Positions 9,805 to 18,963 of a stretch of 64,000 nt of DNA are shown in pieces. Each line of letters starts with the position of its first letter. The stretch's first letter is position 1. Source of the DNA: Lachnospiraceae bacterium OM04-12BH (GTDB taxonomy: Bacteria > Bacillota > Clostridia > Lachnospirales > Lachnospiraceae); assembly GCA_003490145.1 (NCBI GenBank), contig QULQ01000002.1:65016-129015 (forward strand), given 5' to 3'. Under the pieces are notes generated by a model that saw only the letters and a list, made by a program, of their open reading frames with translations, did no database searches and was not told where the DNA came from. Position numbers and translations under genes: made by a program.

Positions 9805-11976
9805 ATGGCATCAGAATATATCAATCAGTGGGTCAGGATAGAGGAAGACGGGATCTATCTGGTATTTGGAGTGACAAAGGAAAATCAGCTGAAGTTATTT
9901 CATTTTTCAGCAAAGCCTCTTTCTGAACAGGAAGAAAAGAAACTGACAGAGAATGAAACATTTCTGCAGGAAGGTTTCCAGCTGGTACAGGTCAACTTCT
10001 CAGGCTATAACAGACCTTATGAAAAGCATGGCAACAAGCATATCGTAACAGCACCTGGTTATATGCTCACTTTCGTGGATATGAAAGATGAGCGCAACGA
10101 GACAGGAAGAGTGCTGACATTTATCCAGAAGGATGAGGAAACCGGAGCCAGGGTAGTGACAACCTGGCAGTTTTATCAGGGAACCACTACGATCAGGATG
10201 CAGAGTGAGGTGACCAATGAAGGAACTGAGGTGCAGACGCTGGAGTACATTTCGTCTTTCTATTATCTTGGCATCGAAAAAGAGGGAGAGATGAGCTCCG
10301 ATGACAAGATGCAGCTCACCTTTGCCCATAACGGCTGGCAGAAGGAAATGAATTTCCATACTTACAGCTTTCCGGCACTGGGGCTTCCACAGACTCAGCC
10401 TACGGTATATCAGAGGACGTCAAAGACGATCGAACTGACCAATACAGGAAACTGGTCGACTAAGGAATATCTTCCAATGGGCTATCTGTCCAATGAGGAA
10501 GCAGATACTGCCATTTACTGGCAGATCGAGCATAATGGTTCCTGGCATGCAGAGATCAGTGATCAGAATGATCATTTTTATCTGGCGCTGAGCGGTCCGA
10601 CCGAGGTACAGTCCCACTGGTTCCAGAATTTAAAGCCTGGTGAAAGCTTTACGACCGTGCCGGTGGCAGTTGGTGTATCAGATGCTGATTTTGCGAAGGC
10701 CATGGGGCAGCTTACGAAGTATCGCCGTATGATCCGCAGAGTAAATAAGGATGATGAAAATCTGCCTGTTATCTTTAATGATTATATGAACTGCCTTTTC
10801 GGAGATCCGACCACAGAAAAGGAGCTGCCTCTGATTGATGCGGCAGCAGAGGCGGGTTGTGAGTATTATGTTATTGATGCCGGCTGGTATGCACCGGGAC
10901 TTTGGTGGGACAGCGTTGGCGAATGGCAGGAATCCAGAGAACGTTTCCCGGGCGGAATCAAAGAAGTGACTGATTATATCCGCGGCAAGGGAATGGTTCC
11001 TGGTGTCTGGCTTGAGCTGGAGGTTATGGGTATCAACTGCGAGAAGGCAAAGAATGCTCCCGATGACTGGTTCTTCATCCGTCATGGAAAGAGAGTCTTT
11101 GACAGAAGCAGGTATCAGCTCGATTTCCGTAACCCTGCTGTCATTGATCATGTCAATGAAGTAATAGACAGGGTTGTCAATGAGTACGGAGTGGGGTATA
11201 TTAAAATGGATTACAATATCGAGCCCGGTATTGGTTCAGAGCTTGACGCGGATAGTGTGGGAGCAGGACTCCTTGCCCATGAAAGAGCATATCTTGCCTG
11301 GCTTGACAGTGTATTTAAGAAATACCCTGATCTCGTGATTGAAAACTGTTCCAGCGGTGGTCTGCGTATTGACTATGCGCTGCTGTCCAGATACAGCATC
11401 CAGTCCACAAGCGATCAGGAGGACTATCAGAACTATGCTTCCATTGCAGTCAATGCACCGGCTGGTCTGACACCGGAGCAGGCGGCGGTATGGTCTTATC
11501 CGCAGAGAAATGGCGACAAAGAAGAAACCATTTTCAACATGGTCAATGCCATGCTTCTGCGTATCCACCAGAGCGGCCATCTGGCGGAGCTTTCTCCGGA
11601 GAGAGTGGCACTGGTGAAGGAAGGAATTTCCTATTACAAGGAAATCCGCAGTGATATTAAAAAAGCACTTCCTGACTGGCCGATCGGTCTTGCTGATACA
11701 AGAGCTACTTTCCTGTGCGGTGCACTGAAGACAGAGAACAAGGCTTACCTTGCTGTATTCAGAAGAGATAAGGACGAAGAGGATGACAGAACCATGGTAA
11801 GAATTCCTCTGGCACATCTGTTTGAAGGCGAAAAGAAGCTCAGTGTAAAGCTGGCTTATCCACAGGAAGCCATGAAAGAAAATGTGGAGTATACTTATGA
11901 AGCCGACAGAAAGGTTCTGGCAGTTGACTTTAAGAAGAAAGTAATGGCCAGGATATTTGAAGTAACGGCCGAATAA
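9805..11976 (+). CDS. second alpha-galactosidase-like enzyme, GH36 (divergent)
   Basis: This 723-residue cytoplasmic protein with a melibiase-type barrel is only distantly similar to its upstream neighbour. Catalytic features are visible: DAGWYAPGLWWDSVGEW in the barrel, the nucleophile in IKMDYN (Asp 469) and the acid/base in STSDQEDY (Asp 537), with the ENCSSGG loop shared by the clan. It begins 32 bases after the first GH36 gene and is probably cotranscribed. Two enzymes may divide terminal and internal galactosyl groups, or one may act on raffinose-type sugars; the sequence alone does not decide. The ribosome site (AGGAACAGG) is moderate. Confidence 0.87.
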   Translation: MASEYINQWVRIEEDGIYLVFGVTKENQLKLFHFSAKPLSEQEEKKLTENETFLQEGFQLVQVNFSGYNRPYEKHGNKHIVTAPGYMLTFVDMKDERNETGRVLTFIQKDEETGARVVTTWQFYQGTTTIRMQSEVTNEGTEVQTLEYISSFYYLGIEKEGEMSSDDKMQLTFAHNGWQKEMNFHTYSFPALGLPQTQPTVYQRTSKTIELTNTGNWSTKEYLPMGYLSNEEADTAIYWQIEHNGSWHAEISDQNDHFYLALSGPTEVQSHWFQNLKPGESFTTVPVAVGVSDADFAKAMGQLTKYRRMIRRVNKDDENLPVIFNDYMNCLFGDPTTEKELPLIDAAAEAGCEYYVIDAGWYAPGLWWDSVGEWQESRERFPGGIKEVTDYIRGKGMVPGVWLELEVMGINCEKAKNAPDDWFFIRHGKRVFDRSRYQLDFRNPAVIDHVNEVIDRVVNEYGVGYIKMDYNIEPGIGSELDADSVGAGLLAHERAYLAWLDSVFKKYPDLVIENCSSGGLRIDYALLSRYSIQSTSDQEDYQNYASIAVNAPAGLTPEQAAVWSYPQRNGDKEETIFNMVNAMLLRIHQSGHLAELSPERVALVKEGISYYKEIRSDIKKALPDWPIGLADTRATFLCGALKTENKAYLAVFRRDKDEEDDRTMVRIPLAHLFEGEKKLSVKLAYPQEAMKENVEYTYEADRKVLAVDFKKKVMARIFEVTAE

Positions 11977-11980
11977 AACG

Positions 11981-12004
11981 TGTAAGAATCCGGAAAGTCT
12001 TACA
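11981..12004 (+). promoter_or_regulatory. inverted repeat between the second GH36 and lacI-type gene
   Basis: TGTAAGA and TCTTACA (7-bp perfect arms) enclose 10 bases. There is no T-run, so it is not an obvious intrinsic terminator. It could be an mRNA hairpin modulating readthrough into the regulator gene, or an operator; this is undecided. Confidence 0.3.
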
Positions 12005-12021
12005 TATATGTGGAGGGGAAC

Positions 12022-13044
12022 ATGGCGAAGGCAGTAAGACTTGCCGATATAGCAAAGATTTTAAATGTAAGTACAGTAACCGTCTCCAAGGCGCTTTCTG
12101 ATCAGAAAGGCGTCAGCGAGGAGATGAGAGATAAGATCAAGCAGCTGGCGGAGGAAATGGGATATCAGTCTCCGTCAGAAGCAAGAAGAATGAAGGAACG
12201 CAAAAGCTACAATATCGGAATCATTATTTCTGACAGATATCTTGACCAGTATGAATCCTTTTACTGGAAAATGTACCGCGCAGTAGCGACCAAAGCAATC
12301 AGTAAAGAGTGCTTTACCATGCTGGAGGTACTCAGTGCGGAGGCAGAACAGGAGCACAGGGAGCTCCCAAGACTTCTTCAGGAGAACAAAGTGCAGGGAG
12401 TGATCATCATTGGTCTTCTGAAAGAGGATTATCTGAATATGTTGATCCGTGACGCACAGGTTCCTATGCTTTTTCTGGATTTTTATGATAAGGGACATGA
12501 CTGTGACTGCGTGGTGACAGATAATTTTTACGGAATGTACAAGGTGACGGATTATCTGTTTGAGATGGGGCATAAGGATATTGCCTATGTGGGAACGCTT
12601 CTTTATACGGGAAGCATCACAGACCGCTATTTTGGTTATGCAAAAGCACTTCTTGAGCATGGACAGCAGGTGAGAGAGGACTGGGTGATCGAGGACAGGA
12701 ATCTTTCTGATGGACAGAGAGGTGATGATTTTGAGTTCAGACTTCCAGAGCAGATGCCGACAGCATTTGTCTGCAACTGTGATCTGACAGCGGGGATTCT
12801 GATCAATGTGCTTGAGAAAAAAGGCTACCGGGTACCGGAGGATATTTCCGTTGCGGGATTTGATAATTTTATCCATCCAGGGATCTGCAATGTGGAGATC
12901 ACGTCCTATGAAGTAGATATCAAGGAGATGGCAAGAAAAGCGATCAATACCCTGATCAAAAAGATGAACGGGGAAAGCTATAAGCAGGGGATCACTGTAG
13001 TAGACGGACATATGGTGGTCAAAAGCAGTGTCAAAAGAATTTAA
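12022..13044 (+). CDS. LacI-family transcriptional regulator of the mannan locus
   Basis: This 340-residue regulator has an N-terminal LacI helix-turn-helix (VRLADIAKILNVSTVTVSKALS, residues about 5-26), the hinge region, and a periplasmic-binding-protein-like sugar-sensing domain with the usual IGIIISDR and DISVAGFDN motifs. The ATG at 12022 directly follows GGAGGGG; a GTG at 12010 would overlap that site. It lies downstream of the two alpha-galactosidase genes and converges with the AraC-type gene, overlapping it by 4 bases. It probably senses a manno-oligosaccharide or derived sugar and controls the flanking promoters; the effector and operators are inferred. Confidence 0.9.
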   Translation: MAKAVRLADIAKILNVSTVTVSKALSDQKGVSEEMRDKIKQLAEEMGYQSPSEARRMKERKSYNIGIIISDRYLDQYESFYWKMYRAVATKAISKECFTMLEVLSAEAEQEHRELPRLLQENKVQGVIIIGLLKEDYLNMLIRDAQVPMLFLDFYDKGHDCDCVVTDNFYGMYKVTDYLFEMGHKDIAYVGTLLYTGSITDRYFGYAKALLEHGQQVREDWVIEDRNLSDGQRGDDFEFRLPEQMPTAFVCNCDLTAGILINVLEKKGYRVPEDISVAGFDNFIHPGICNVEITSYEVDIKEMARKAINTLIKKMNGESYKQGITVVDGHMVVKSSVKRI

Positions 13045-13886
13045 GGTATCATGCCGGTCTGACGATAAACAAGAGGAGTCAGACCAGTATATTTTTTGAA
13101 AAGAGAAATAAAGTGGTTTGTGTTGTCAATACCGACAGCACTTCCAACTTCGTGGATTTTTAAAGAGGTGGTGAGCAGCAGATGCTTTGCCACCTTTATT
13201 CGTTTCTGATTCAGATACTGGAGGGGAGTCTTGCCAAAGGCAGTACCAAATTCACGGCAAAAGCGGTATTTACTTACATGAAAGCGCATGGCAAGCTCAT
13301 CGAGGGAATAATTCTCCTCAAAATGATGATCAAACAGTATCCTGGCTTCCGTAAGATAGGAAGGCAGCAGAGGCTGGGGATCCTGATTGGCATGTCTAAT
13401 AATACCTGCGACCAGAATATCTGTCAGCAAAGCATGGGAAAGCAGAGAACTCTGGTCAGAGGAAATAGCTGATGGAAGCTTCTGCAGATGCAGGGCAGTG
13501 TCTGAAAAGGGAGGTACATCCATGACAACAGGCTCCTGATCCTTTGACAGCAGTCCTGCGTAGCTTTTCAGGGAAGAGCCGGAAATCAGATACAGGGAAA
13601 ATGCCCAGGGAGACAGGGCAGCATCCAGACGGAAACGTTTTTCGCAGCTGCAGAAGACCATTGTGTTTTTAGTCAGGGTAAATACCTGGCTGCCAAACAG
13701 GAGCTTGCCACAGCCCTTACTGGTATAGAGCAGAAGATAACAGGAAAGAGGGGCTGCTTCATGGAACCAGGGAGCGTTGGCCTGACAGCTGCCGCTAGAC
13801 AGAACATGCAGGAAAGGATTCTGCATTTCGACAGTGGAAGCGGCGGCAGCTATGGCATCTTTAAAAACGGAGGTTATCATTTCCAT
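13041..13886 (-). CDS. AraC-family transcriptional regulator
   Basis: This is a 281-residue protein on the minus strand. The N-terminal portion resembles an AraC cupin-type ligand domain (CYLLLYTSKGCGKLLFGSQ...LTKNTMVFC). The C-terminal 100 residues are a double helix-turn-helix: YSLDELAMRFHVSKYRFCREF and, near the end, HEVGSAVGIDNTNHFISLFKK with TGLTPLVYR. The start at 13886 is preferred because AAAGGA lies 8 nt upstream; a longer frame reaching 13985 lacks a ribosome site. It is divergent from the solute-binding-protein gene, so it likely acts as activator of that promoter from the shared intergenic region (inference). Confidence 0.88.
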   Translation of the reverse strand: MEMITSVFKDAIAAAASTVEMQNPFLHVLSSGSCQANAPWFHEAAPLSCYLLLYTSKGCGKLLFGSQVFTLTKNTMVFCSCEKRFRLDAALSPWAFSLYLISGSSLKSYAGLLSKDQEPVVMDVPPFSDTALHLQKLPSAISSDQSSLLSHALLTDILVAGIIRHANQDPQPLLPSYLTEARILFDHHFEENYSLDELAMRFHVSKYRFCREFGTAFGKTPLQYLNQKRIKVAKHLLLTTSLKIHEVGSAVGIDNTNHFISLFKKYTGLTPLVYRQTGMIP

Positions 13887-14311
13887 GGTTCTGTTCCTTT
13901 CTAAAGCCTGTGTCGGCTTTTCTTTGCATGATCCTGAGTGTAGCTGAGGTAATTTCATTGTATTATATTTTCGGAAAAGCTGCAAATAACAATCACACGC
14001 AATGAGTCTGAAAACAAGACAATTAAGTTAACATAAATTTACCTAAAAAATAAGCTAATAAATAAAATTTAAGCAATAATAAATCCACTTCAACGAAAAT
14101 GTTTTCGTGAAAATAGATAAAAATACTAGGTTAAATTTGGTAAAAAAGAAGAAATGAACAATGTGTGCAATAATATAATATAAAAAACAACAATGAGTGA
14201 TGATTAAAAAGTTAAATTAAATATAATTAAAATTAACCTACAAAATTAAGTTAAATGTTAAATCTGAATAACTTATAAGAAAAGGTTTATAAAAAAGGAG
14301 GATATTTTATT
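13887..14311. promoter_or_regulatory. AT-rich divergent control region of the mannan importer operon
   Basis: These 425 bases carry no gene. The region is strikingly AT-rich compared with the flanking genes and separates the AraC-type gene (minus) from the binding-protein gene (plus). It holds a palindrome at 14093-14108, a palindrome-like TTAAGTTAACATAA at 14023-14036, AGTTAAAT at 14210-14217 and 14249-14256, GGTTAAAT at 14129-14136, and a consensus TATAAT at 14174-14179 without a good -35, which suits an activator-dependent promoter. The strong ribosome site AAAGGAGG lies just before the ATG at 14312. Confidence 0.6.
14093..14108. promoter_or_regulatory. 16-bp palindromic operator candidate
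   Basis: ACGAAAATGTTTTCGT is symmetrical except for the central pair. It is GC-anchored inside an otherwise almost pure A/T region and lies 66 bases upstream of the TATAAT at 14174. Its form fits a LacI-family operator or a distant catabolite-response element, though it lacks the central CG of a classical cre. Confidence 0.5.
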
Positions 14312-15760
14312 ATGAAGCTGAGAAAAGCATTAGCACTCGGACTTGCAGCAGCCATGACTGTTTCCATGATCGGCTGCGGAAGCACAGCAGACACATCAAC
14401 TGATACTGCTGACACAACAGAAGCTGCCGAAGAAACGACAGAAGCTGCTGATACTACAGAAGAAAGCACAGAAAGTGCAGACGCAACAACAGATGGCGTT
14501 CCCGGATATCTGGACATCAATCTTGATGATTACACAGATCTGACCGCTTCCATCAAGTTCCTTCACTGCAGAACTGACCGTGAGGAAGATGGTTCCATGG
14601 CAGAGATGATCGCTAAGTTTAATGAGAAGTTCCCTAACATTGAAGTTAAGACTGAGGGTGTTACAGATTATGCTGAGGATGCACTTCTTCGTCTGTCCCA
14701 GGGTAACTGGGGTGATGTTATGTGGATCCCTGCAGTTGATAAGAAGGATCTTGGCTCCTACTTCATGCCTCTTGGTTCAACAGAAGAAATGAGCAAGTCC
14801 CTGAACTTTGTTGATTCATGGTCATACGATGGAATTTCCTATGGTATTCCTGTATGGGGAAATGCACAGGGTGTTGTTTACAATAAGGCAGTATTTGAAG
14901 CAGCTGGCATTACAGAGCTTCCTACAACTCCTACAGAGTTCCTTGAAGACCTTCAGCTGATCAAAGACAATACAGATGCTATTCCGCTGTATACCAACTA
15001 TGCAGCAGGATGGACAATGGGTGCATGGGATGCTTACATCGGTGTTGTTTCTAACGGAGACGCTACATATATGAACCAGAAGTTTGTTCATACAGCAAAT
15101 CCCTTTGATGATCCTGGTGATGATACCGGTATCTACAACCTGTACAGAATTCTCTATGATGCAGTTGCTAATGGCCTGATCGAAGATGATTATACAACAA
15201 CTGACTGGGAAGGCTGCAAGGGTATGATCAACAATGGTCAGATCGGTGCTATGGTTCTTGGCTCATGGGCATATTCACAGATGGTTGAAGCTGGTGATCA
15301 CGGTGATGACATCGGTTACATGCCCTTCCCTATGACTGTTGGAGGAACACAGTACGCACTTGCTGGCGGTGATTATAATTACGCAGTAAATATCAACTCT
15401 TCCGATGAGAACAAGACCGCTTCTCTCGTATTCATCAAGTGGATGCTTGAGGAATCCGGATGGTCTGTAAGGGAAGGCTGCTACTCAACAGTGATCGGTG
15501 GCGAGAACCCTGATATGTACTCTGCATTTGATGGCTGCGAGATGCTTTCTGATGAAGCTGCTATTGCAGGTGAAGAGGATTTCTTAAATGAAATGAATGC
15601 TGAATCCGAGCTGTCCTTCAATGCAGGTGGTAACGCTAAGGTTCAGAGCATTGTAGAAGCAGCAGCAACCGGCAGCAAGTCTCTTGACGATATCATGGCT
15701 GACTGGACAACTGCATGGAACGATGCACAGGATGAACTGGAGATCGAAGTTTTATACTAA
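14312..15760 (+). CDS. extracellular solute-binding lipoprotein, manno-oligosaccharide importer
   Basis: This is a 482-residue family 1 (MalE-type) binding protein. The signal peptide ends at the lipobox MIGC (Cys 22), followed by a long Thr/Ala/Glu/Asp-rich linker to about residue 65 that spans the cell wall. The mature domain has the features expected of an oligosaccharide binder (LRLSQGNWGDVMWIP, YGIPVWGNAQGVVYNK, GQIGAMVLGSWAY). Gene order (binding protein, two permeases, epimerase, GH130 pair) points to beta-manno-oligosaccharides as ligand. The ribosome site is strong (AAAGGAGG). It is probably the most highly expressed gene of the operon, given the hairpin that follows. Confidence 0.9.
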   Translation: MKLRKALALGLAAAMTVSMIGCGSTADTSTDTADTTEAAEETTEAADTTEESTESADATTDGVPGYLDINLDDYTDLTASIKFLHCRTDREEDGSMAEMIAKFNEKFPNIEVKTEGVTDYAEDALLRLSQGNWGDVMWIPAVDKKDLGSYFMPLGSTEEMSKSLNFVDSWSYDGISYGIPVWGNAQGVVYNKAVFEAAGITELPTTPTEFLEDLQLIKDNTDAIPLYTNYAAGWTMGAWDAYIGVVSNGDATYMNQKFVHTANPFDDPGDDTGIYNLYRILYDAVANGLIEDDYTTTDWEGCKGMINNGQIGAMVLGSWAYSQMVEAGDHGDDIGYMPFPMTVGGTQYALAGGDYNYAVNINSSDENKTASLVFIKWMLEESGWSVREGCYSTVIGGENPDMYSAFDGCEMLSDEAAIAGEEDFLNEMNAESELSFNAGGNAKVQSIVEAAATGSKSLDDIMADWTTAWNDAQDELEIEVLY

Positions 15761-15793
15761 TCAGAAGTCCTGAAAGAAATTAAGTGATATTGT

Positions 15794-15822
15794 GAGCCGG
15801 GGAGGGAGTTTCTCCCTGGCTC
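15794..15822 (+). terminator. intercistronic hairpin after the binding-protein gene (attenuator-like)
   Basis: The arms GAGCC/GGCTC and AGGGAG/CTCCCT pair with a four-G bulge and a TTT loop. There is no T-tract, so it would act as an mRNA-stabilising or partial-attenuation hairpin, keeping binding-protein transcript above permease transcript. Confidence 0.55.
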
Positions 15823-15866
15823 TAAATGCGTCAGAGGACGTGCATTATCGTCGGGAGGAAATTTAT

Positions 15867-16871
15867 ATGGCAATGTCAAAGACGGTTGTCCCTGGAAAGA
15901 AAAGAACCTTTTTAGAATGGGCAAGAAGCAGAGATGGACAGAAGGTTTTTGTTATGATCGCATTTATGGTCATTCCGCTTGTTCTTCTGTTTACCTTTAC
16001 CTACCTGCCTTTTGCAGAAATGTTTGGCTTCAGCTTTTACAAGATGAAGTATGTAGGTGAAAGAAAATTTGTAGGATTAAAGAATTATATTAAAGTGTTT
16101 GAGAGAGACGATTGTTTCGGAGCGTTAAAGCTGAGCCTTTATTATATGGCCGGTTCAATCGTGCAGCTGGCACTTTCCCTTTATCTGGCTACCGTACTCA
16201 GTTTTAAGGTAAAGGGCGGGAATATCTTCAAGGGATTCATGTTTTTCCCTTATTTGATCAATGGTATTGCAGTAGGCTTTATTTTTAAGTTTTTCTACAC
16301 CAGAGGCTTTGTGTTCGATACTGTGCTTCAGTGGTGTGGCTTTCAGCTTGACAATCTTCCGTATTGGTTAAAAGACCAGAGGATCAATAATATTTCTCTG
16401 GTGGCTACTTCTGTATGGCGTTATTTCGGACAGAACATGGTGCTCTTTATCGGTGCGATCATGTCTGTGGATTCTGAGCTTTATGAAGCGGCAATGCTGG
16501 ACGGTGCAAATAAATTCCAACAGTTCATTTATATTATCTTACCAAGTATCAAGACGATCATTACCTTAAATGTGATCCTGTCCATTACCGGATCCTTAAG
16601 TGCATTTGAGCCGCCTTATGTTATCACAGACGGTGCCAACGGAACGGGAACCTATTTTGTGGTCATGCACGAGATCGCGCATACCCAGCAGAAGGTAGGT
16701 CTGGCATCTGCCATGGCGATCATCCTGCTATTGATCATTTTCGCAGCAACGATCCTGCAGAAGCTGTTCTTTAAGTATGTATTTAAGAATGCAGAGGACG
16801 AGGATATCAATGCAGCGGTAAGAAGAGAAAAGAAGCTGGCAAGGGCTGCAGCTAGAAAGGCAGGTAGATAA
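15867..16871 (+). CDS. ABC sugar permease, MalF-type
   Basis: This is a 334-residue integral membrane protein with about six hydrophobic segments. The binding-protein-dependent permease signature EAAMLDGANKFQQFIYIILPSI (EAA loop), which contacts the ATPase, lies in the last third. The ATG at 15867 is chosen because GGGAGG lies 8 nt upstream; the frame can be extended to 15792 but that part encodes the intercistronic hairpin. It pairs with the next gene to form the channel of the importer. A basic C-terminal tail (RREKKLARAAARKAGR) is present. Specificity is inferred from context. Confidence 0.92.
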   Translation: MAMSKTVVPGKKRTFLEWARSRDGQKVFVMIAFMVIPLVLLFTFTYLPFAEMFGFSFYKMKYVGERKFVGLKNYIKVFERDDCFGALKLSLYYMAGSIVQLALSLYLATVLSFKVKGGNIFKGFMFFPYLINGIAVGFIFKFFYTRGFVFDTVLQWCGFQLDNLPYWLKDQRINNISLVATSVWRYFGQNMVLFIGAIMSVDSELYEAAMLDGANKFQQFIYIILPSIKTIITLNVILSITGSLSAFEPPYVITDGANGTGTYFVVMHEIAHTQQKVGLASAMAIILLLIIFAATILQKLFFKYVFKNAEDEDINAAVRREKKLARAAARKAGR

Positions 16872-16873
16872 GC

Positions 16874-17719
16874 ATGAGCTTTCGCAAAATTATACTTCAT
16901 GTTCTGACAGCATTAAAGTATTTATCACTGGTATTCTTTTCCTTTGTTGCGATACTGCCGATCATATCCTGTGTTGTCACTGCTTTTAAGACAGATGCAG
17001 AGTACCAGAGCACCAATGTTATGACCATGCCGGAAAGCTGGCTCTATTTTAAGAATTTCGTTTATGCATTCGAAAATGCACATATGGGTAAGGCATTTAT
17101 CAATTCTACTATTATCCTGGTCTGTGTGCTGATAGTGTCTACGCTGGTGGGTACACAGCTTGCTTATGTGCTGAACCGTTTCAAGTTTCCGGGCAATAAC
17201 CTGATCCGTAATCTGTTCCTGTTTGCCACACTGCTTCCCGGTGTTGCGATGCAGATCTCGGTTTATGAAATAATGACGAAATTAGGCTTTATTAATTCCC
17301 TGCTTGGTTATATCATTATGATGTGTGGTACTGATGTTATTTCCATTTATATTTACATCCAGTTTTTTGAAAATATTGATTATTCACTGGATGAATCAGG
17401 AATTATGGACGGAGCATCCTATTTCACAATTTTCTACAGGATACTGCTTCCTCTTTTAAAGCCAGCAATTGTAACCTCCTGTATTCTGAAGGGTGTTGGT
17501 ACTTATAATGAATATTACAATGCCAATCTTTACCTGCAGGACAAGAAGCTGCTGCCAACTGTGGCAACCTCCCTGTATACCTTTGTAGGACCTCAGGGAA
17601 GTAAGTACAATCTGATCTGTGCGGGAGTTATCATTTCCCTGCTTCCGGCACTTCTGGTATTTATCACCTGCCAGAAGCAGATCTACAGCGGACTGACGGC
17701 AGGTGCAGTCAAGGGCTAA
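16874..17719 (+). CDS. ABC sugar permease, MalG-type
   Basis: This 281-residue membrane protein starts two bases after the preceding permease stop. It has the N-terminal segment typical of MalG partners (LSLVFFSFVAILPIISCVVTAFK) and the EAA-loop motif around ESGIMDGASYFTIFYRILLPLLKP. It forms the heterodimeric channel with the upstream permease. No ATPase gene accompanies the pair; in Firmicutes such importers usually share an MsmK/UgpC-type ATPase encoded elsewhere. Confidence 0.92.
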   Translation: MSFRKIILHVLTALKYLSLVFFSFVAILPIISCVVTAFKTDAEYQSTNVMTMPESWLYFKNFVYAFENAHMGKAFINSTIILVCVLIVSTLVGTQLAYVLNRFKFPGNNLIRNLFLFATLLPGVAMQISVYEIMTKLGFINSLLGYIIMMCGTDVISIYIYIQFFENIDYSLDESGIMDGASYFTIFYRILLPLLKPAIVTSCILKGVGTYNEYYNANLYLQDKKLLPTVATSLYTFVGPQGSKYNLICAGVIISLLPALLVFITCQKQIYSGLTAGAVKG

Positions 17720-17764
17720 GCAGACAGAATCAGTTCCACAAAATGGTAAAGGAGAAGGAACAAA

Positions 17765-18946
17765 ATGATGATGTTAGAAGAAGTAAAAGCACATTTACTG
17801 AATGATATCATTCCTTTTTGGAAAAATCTGAGGGACGATGAATTTGGCGGTTATTATGGTTATATGGATTATGACCTGAAGGTGGATAAAAAGGCAGTGA
17901 AGGGCTGTATTTTAAACAGCAGAATCACATGGTTTTTTGCCAATGCCTACACGCTTCTTAAGGATGAGAGCCTTCTTGAGGAAGCAAAGCATGGATTTGC
18001 CTTTATGAAGGAGCACTGTATGGATAAGGAAAACGGCGGTATTTTCTGGTCCATGAAGTATGACGGCACACCGGAGGATACAACCAAGCATACCTACAAT
18101 CAGGCATTCTCTATTTATGCACTTTCCTCTTATTATGAGGCAACCCATGATGAGGAAGCTCTTGCCATGGCAAAGGAGCTGTTCCATATCATTGAGACGA
18201 AGTGCACTGATGAAATCGGTTATAAGGAAGCTTTTGACAAGGAATTCCATGAAGTGGAAAATGATAAGCTTTCTGAAAACGGTGTTATCGCTGAGAAGAC
18301 CATGAATACCCTGCTTCATGTATTTGAAGCCTATACAGAGCTTTACCGGGTAGCAAAGCTCCCTGAGGTAAAGGAAAGACTTGAGTGGATCATGGATACC
18401 TTTGCTGATAAGGTATATAATCCAAAGCTCCACAGACAGGAAGTATTCTTTGACAGGAACATGAACACCATTCTGGATCTGCATTCCTATGGTCATGATA
18501 TCGAGACGGCATGGCTGATGGATCGTGGAGTTGAAGTTCTTGGTGAGAAGAAATATGAAGAGAAAATGACACCTATTACCAAGGATCTGACAGCAGAGAT
18601 CTATAAGGTAGCCTTTGACGGACATTCCCTTGCAAATGAATGTGAGAAAGGTGTTGTAAATGTACATCGTATCTGGTGGGTGCAGGCAGAGACCGTGATC
18701 GGTTTCCTGAATGGCTGGCAGAAGGATCCTTCCAGGACAGAGTATCTGGATGCAGCAAAGTCTGAATGGCAGTTCATCAAGGATCATGTGATGGACAAGA
18801 GACAGGGATCTGAGTGGTTCTGGGAGGTAGACCAAAGCGGAAAGCCTTACGAGGGAAGACCTATCGTAGAGCCCTGGAAATGTCCGTATCACAATGGAAG
18901 AATGTGCTTTGAGGTAATCAGAAGATTAGAAGGAAAAGAGATCTGA
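17765..18946 (+). CDS. AGE-family epimerase, probable mannobiose/cellobiose 2-epimerase
   Basis: This 393-residue cytoplasmic (alpha/alpha)6-barrel enzyme is of the N-acylglucosamine 2-epimerase superfamily. Motifs typical of cellobiose/mannobiose 2-epimerases are visible: [39 protein letters not shown] and [15 protein letters not shown], with the histidines that catalyse proton exchange at C2. Directly upstream of a GH130 phosphorylase, the likely reaction is beta-1,4-mannobiose to beta-1,4-mannosyl-glucose, the substrate of that phosphorylase. A triplet of ATG codons follows AAGGAG and AAGGAA sites; the first was used. Confidence 0.9.
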   Translation: MMMLEEVKAHLLNDIIPFWKNLRDDEFGGYYGYMDYDLKVDKKAVKGCILNSRITWFFANAYTLLKDESLLEEAKHGFAFMKEHCMDKENGGIFWSMKYDGTPEDTTKHTYNQAFSIYALSSYYEATHDEEALAMAKELFHIIETKCTDEIGYKEAFDKEFHEVENDKLSENGVIAEKTMNTLLHVFEAYTELYRVAKLPEVKERLEWIMDTFADKVYNPKLHRQEVFFDRNMNTILDLHSYGHDIETAWLMDRGVEVLGEKKYEEKMTPITKDLTAEIYKVAFDGHSLANECEKGVVNVHRIWWVQAETVIGFLNGWQKDPSRTEYLDAAKSEWQFIKDHVMDKRQGSEWFWEVDQSGKPYEGRPIVEPWKCPYHNGRMCFEVIRRLEGKEI

Positions 18947-18963
18947 GAAAGGAGAAAGTGAGC

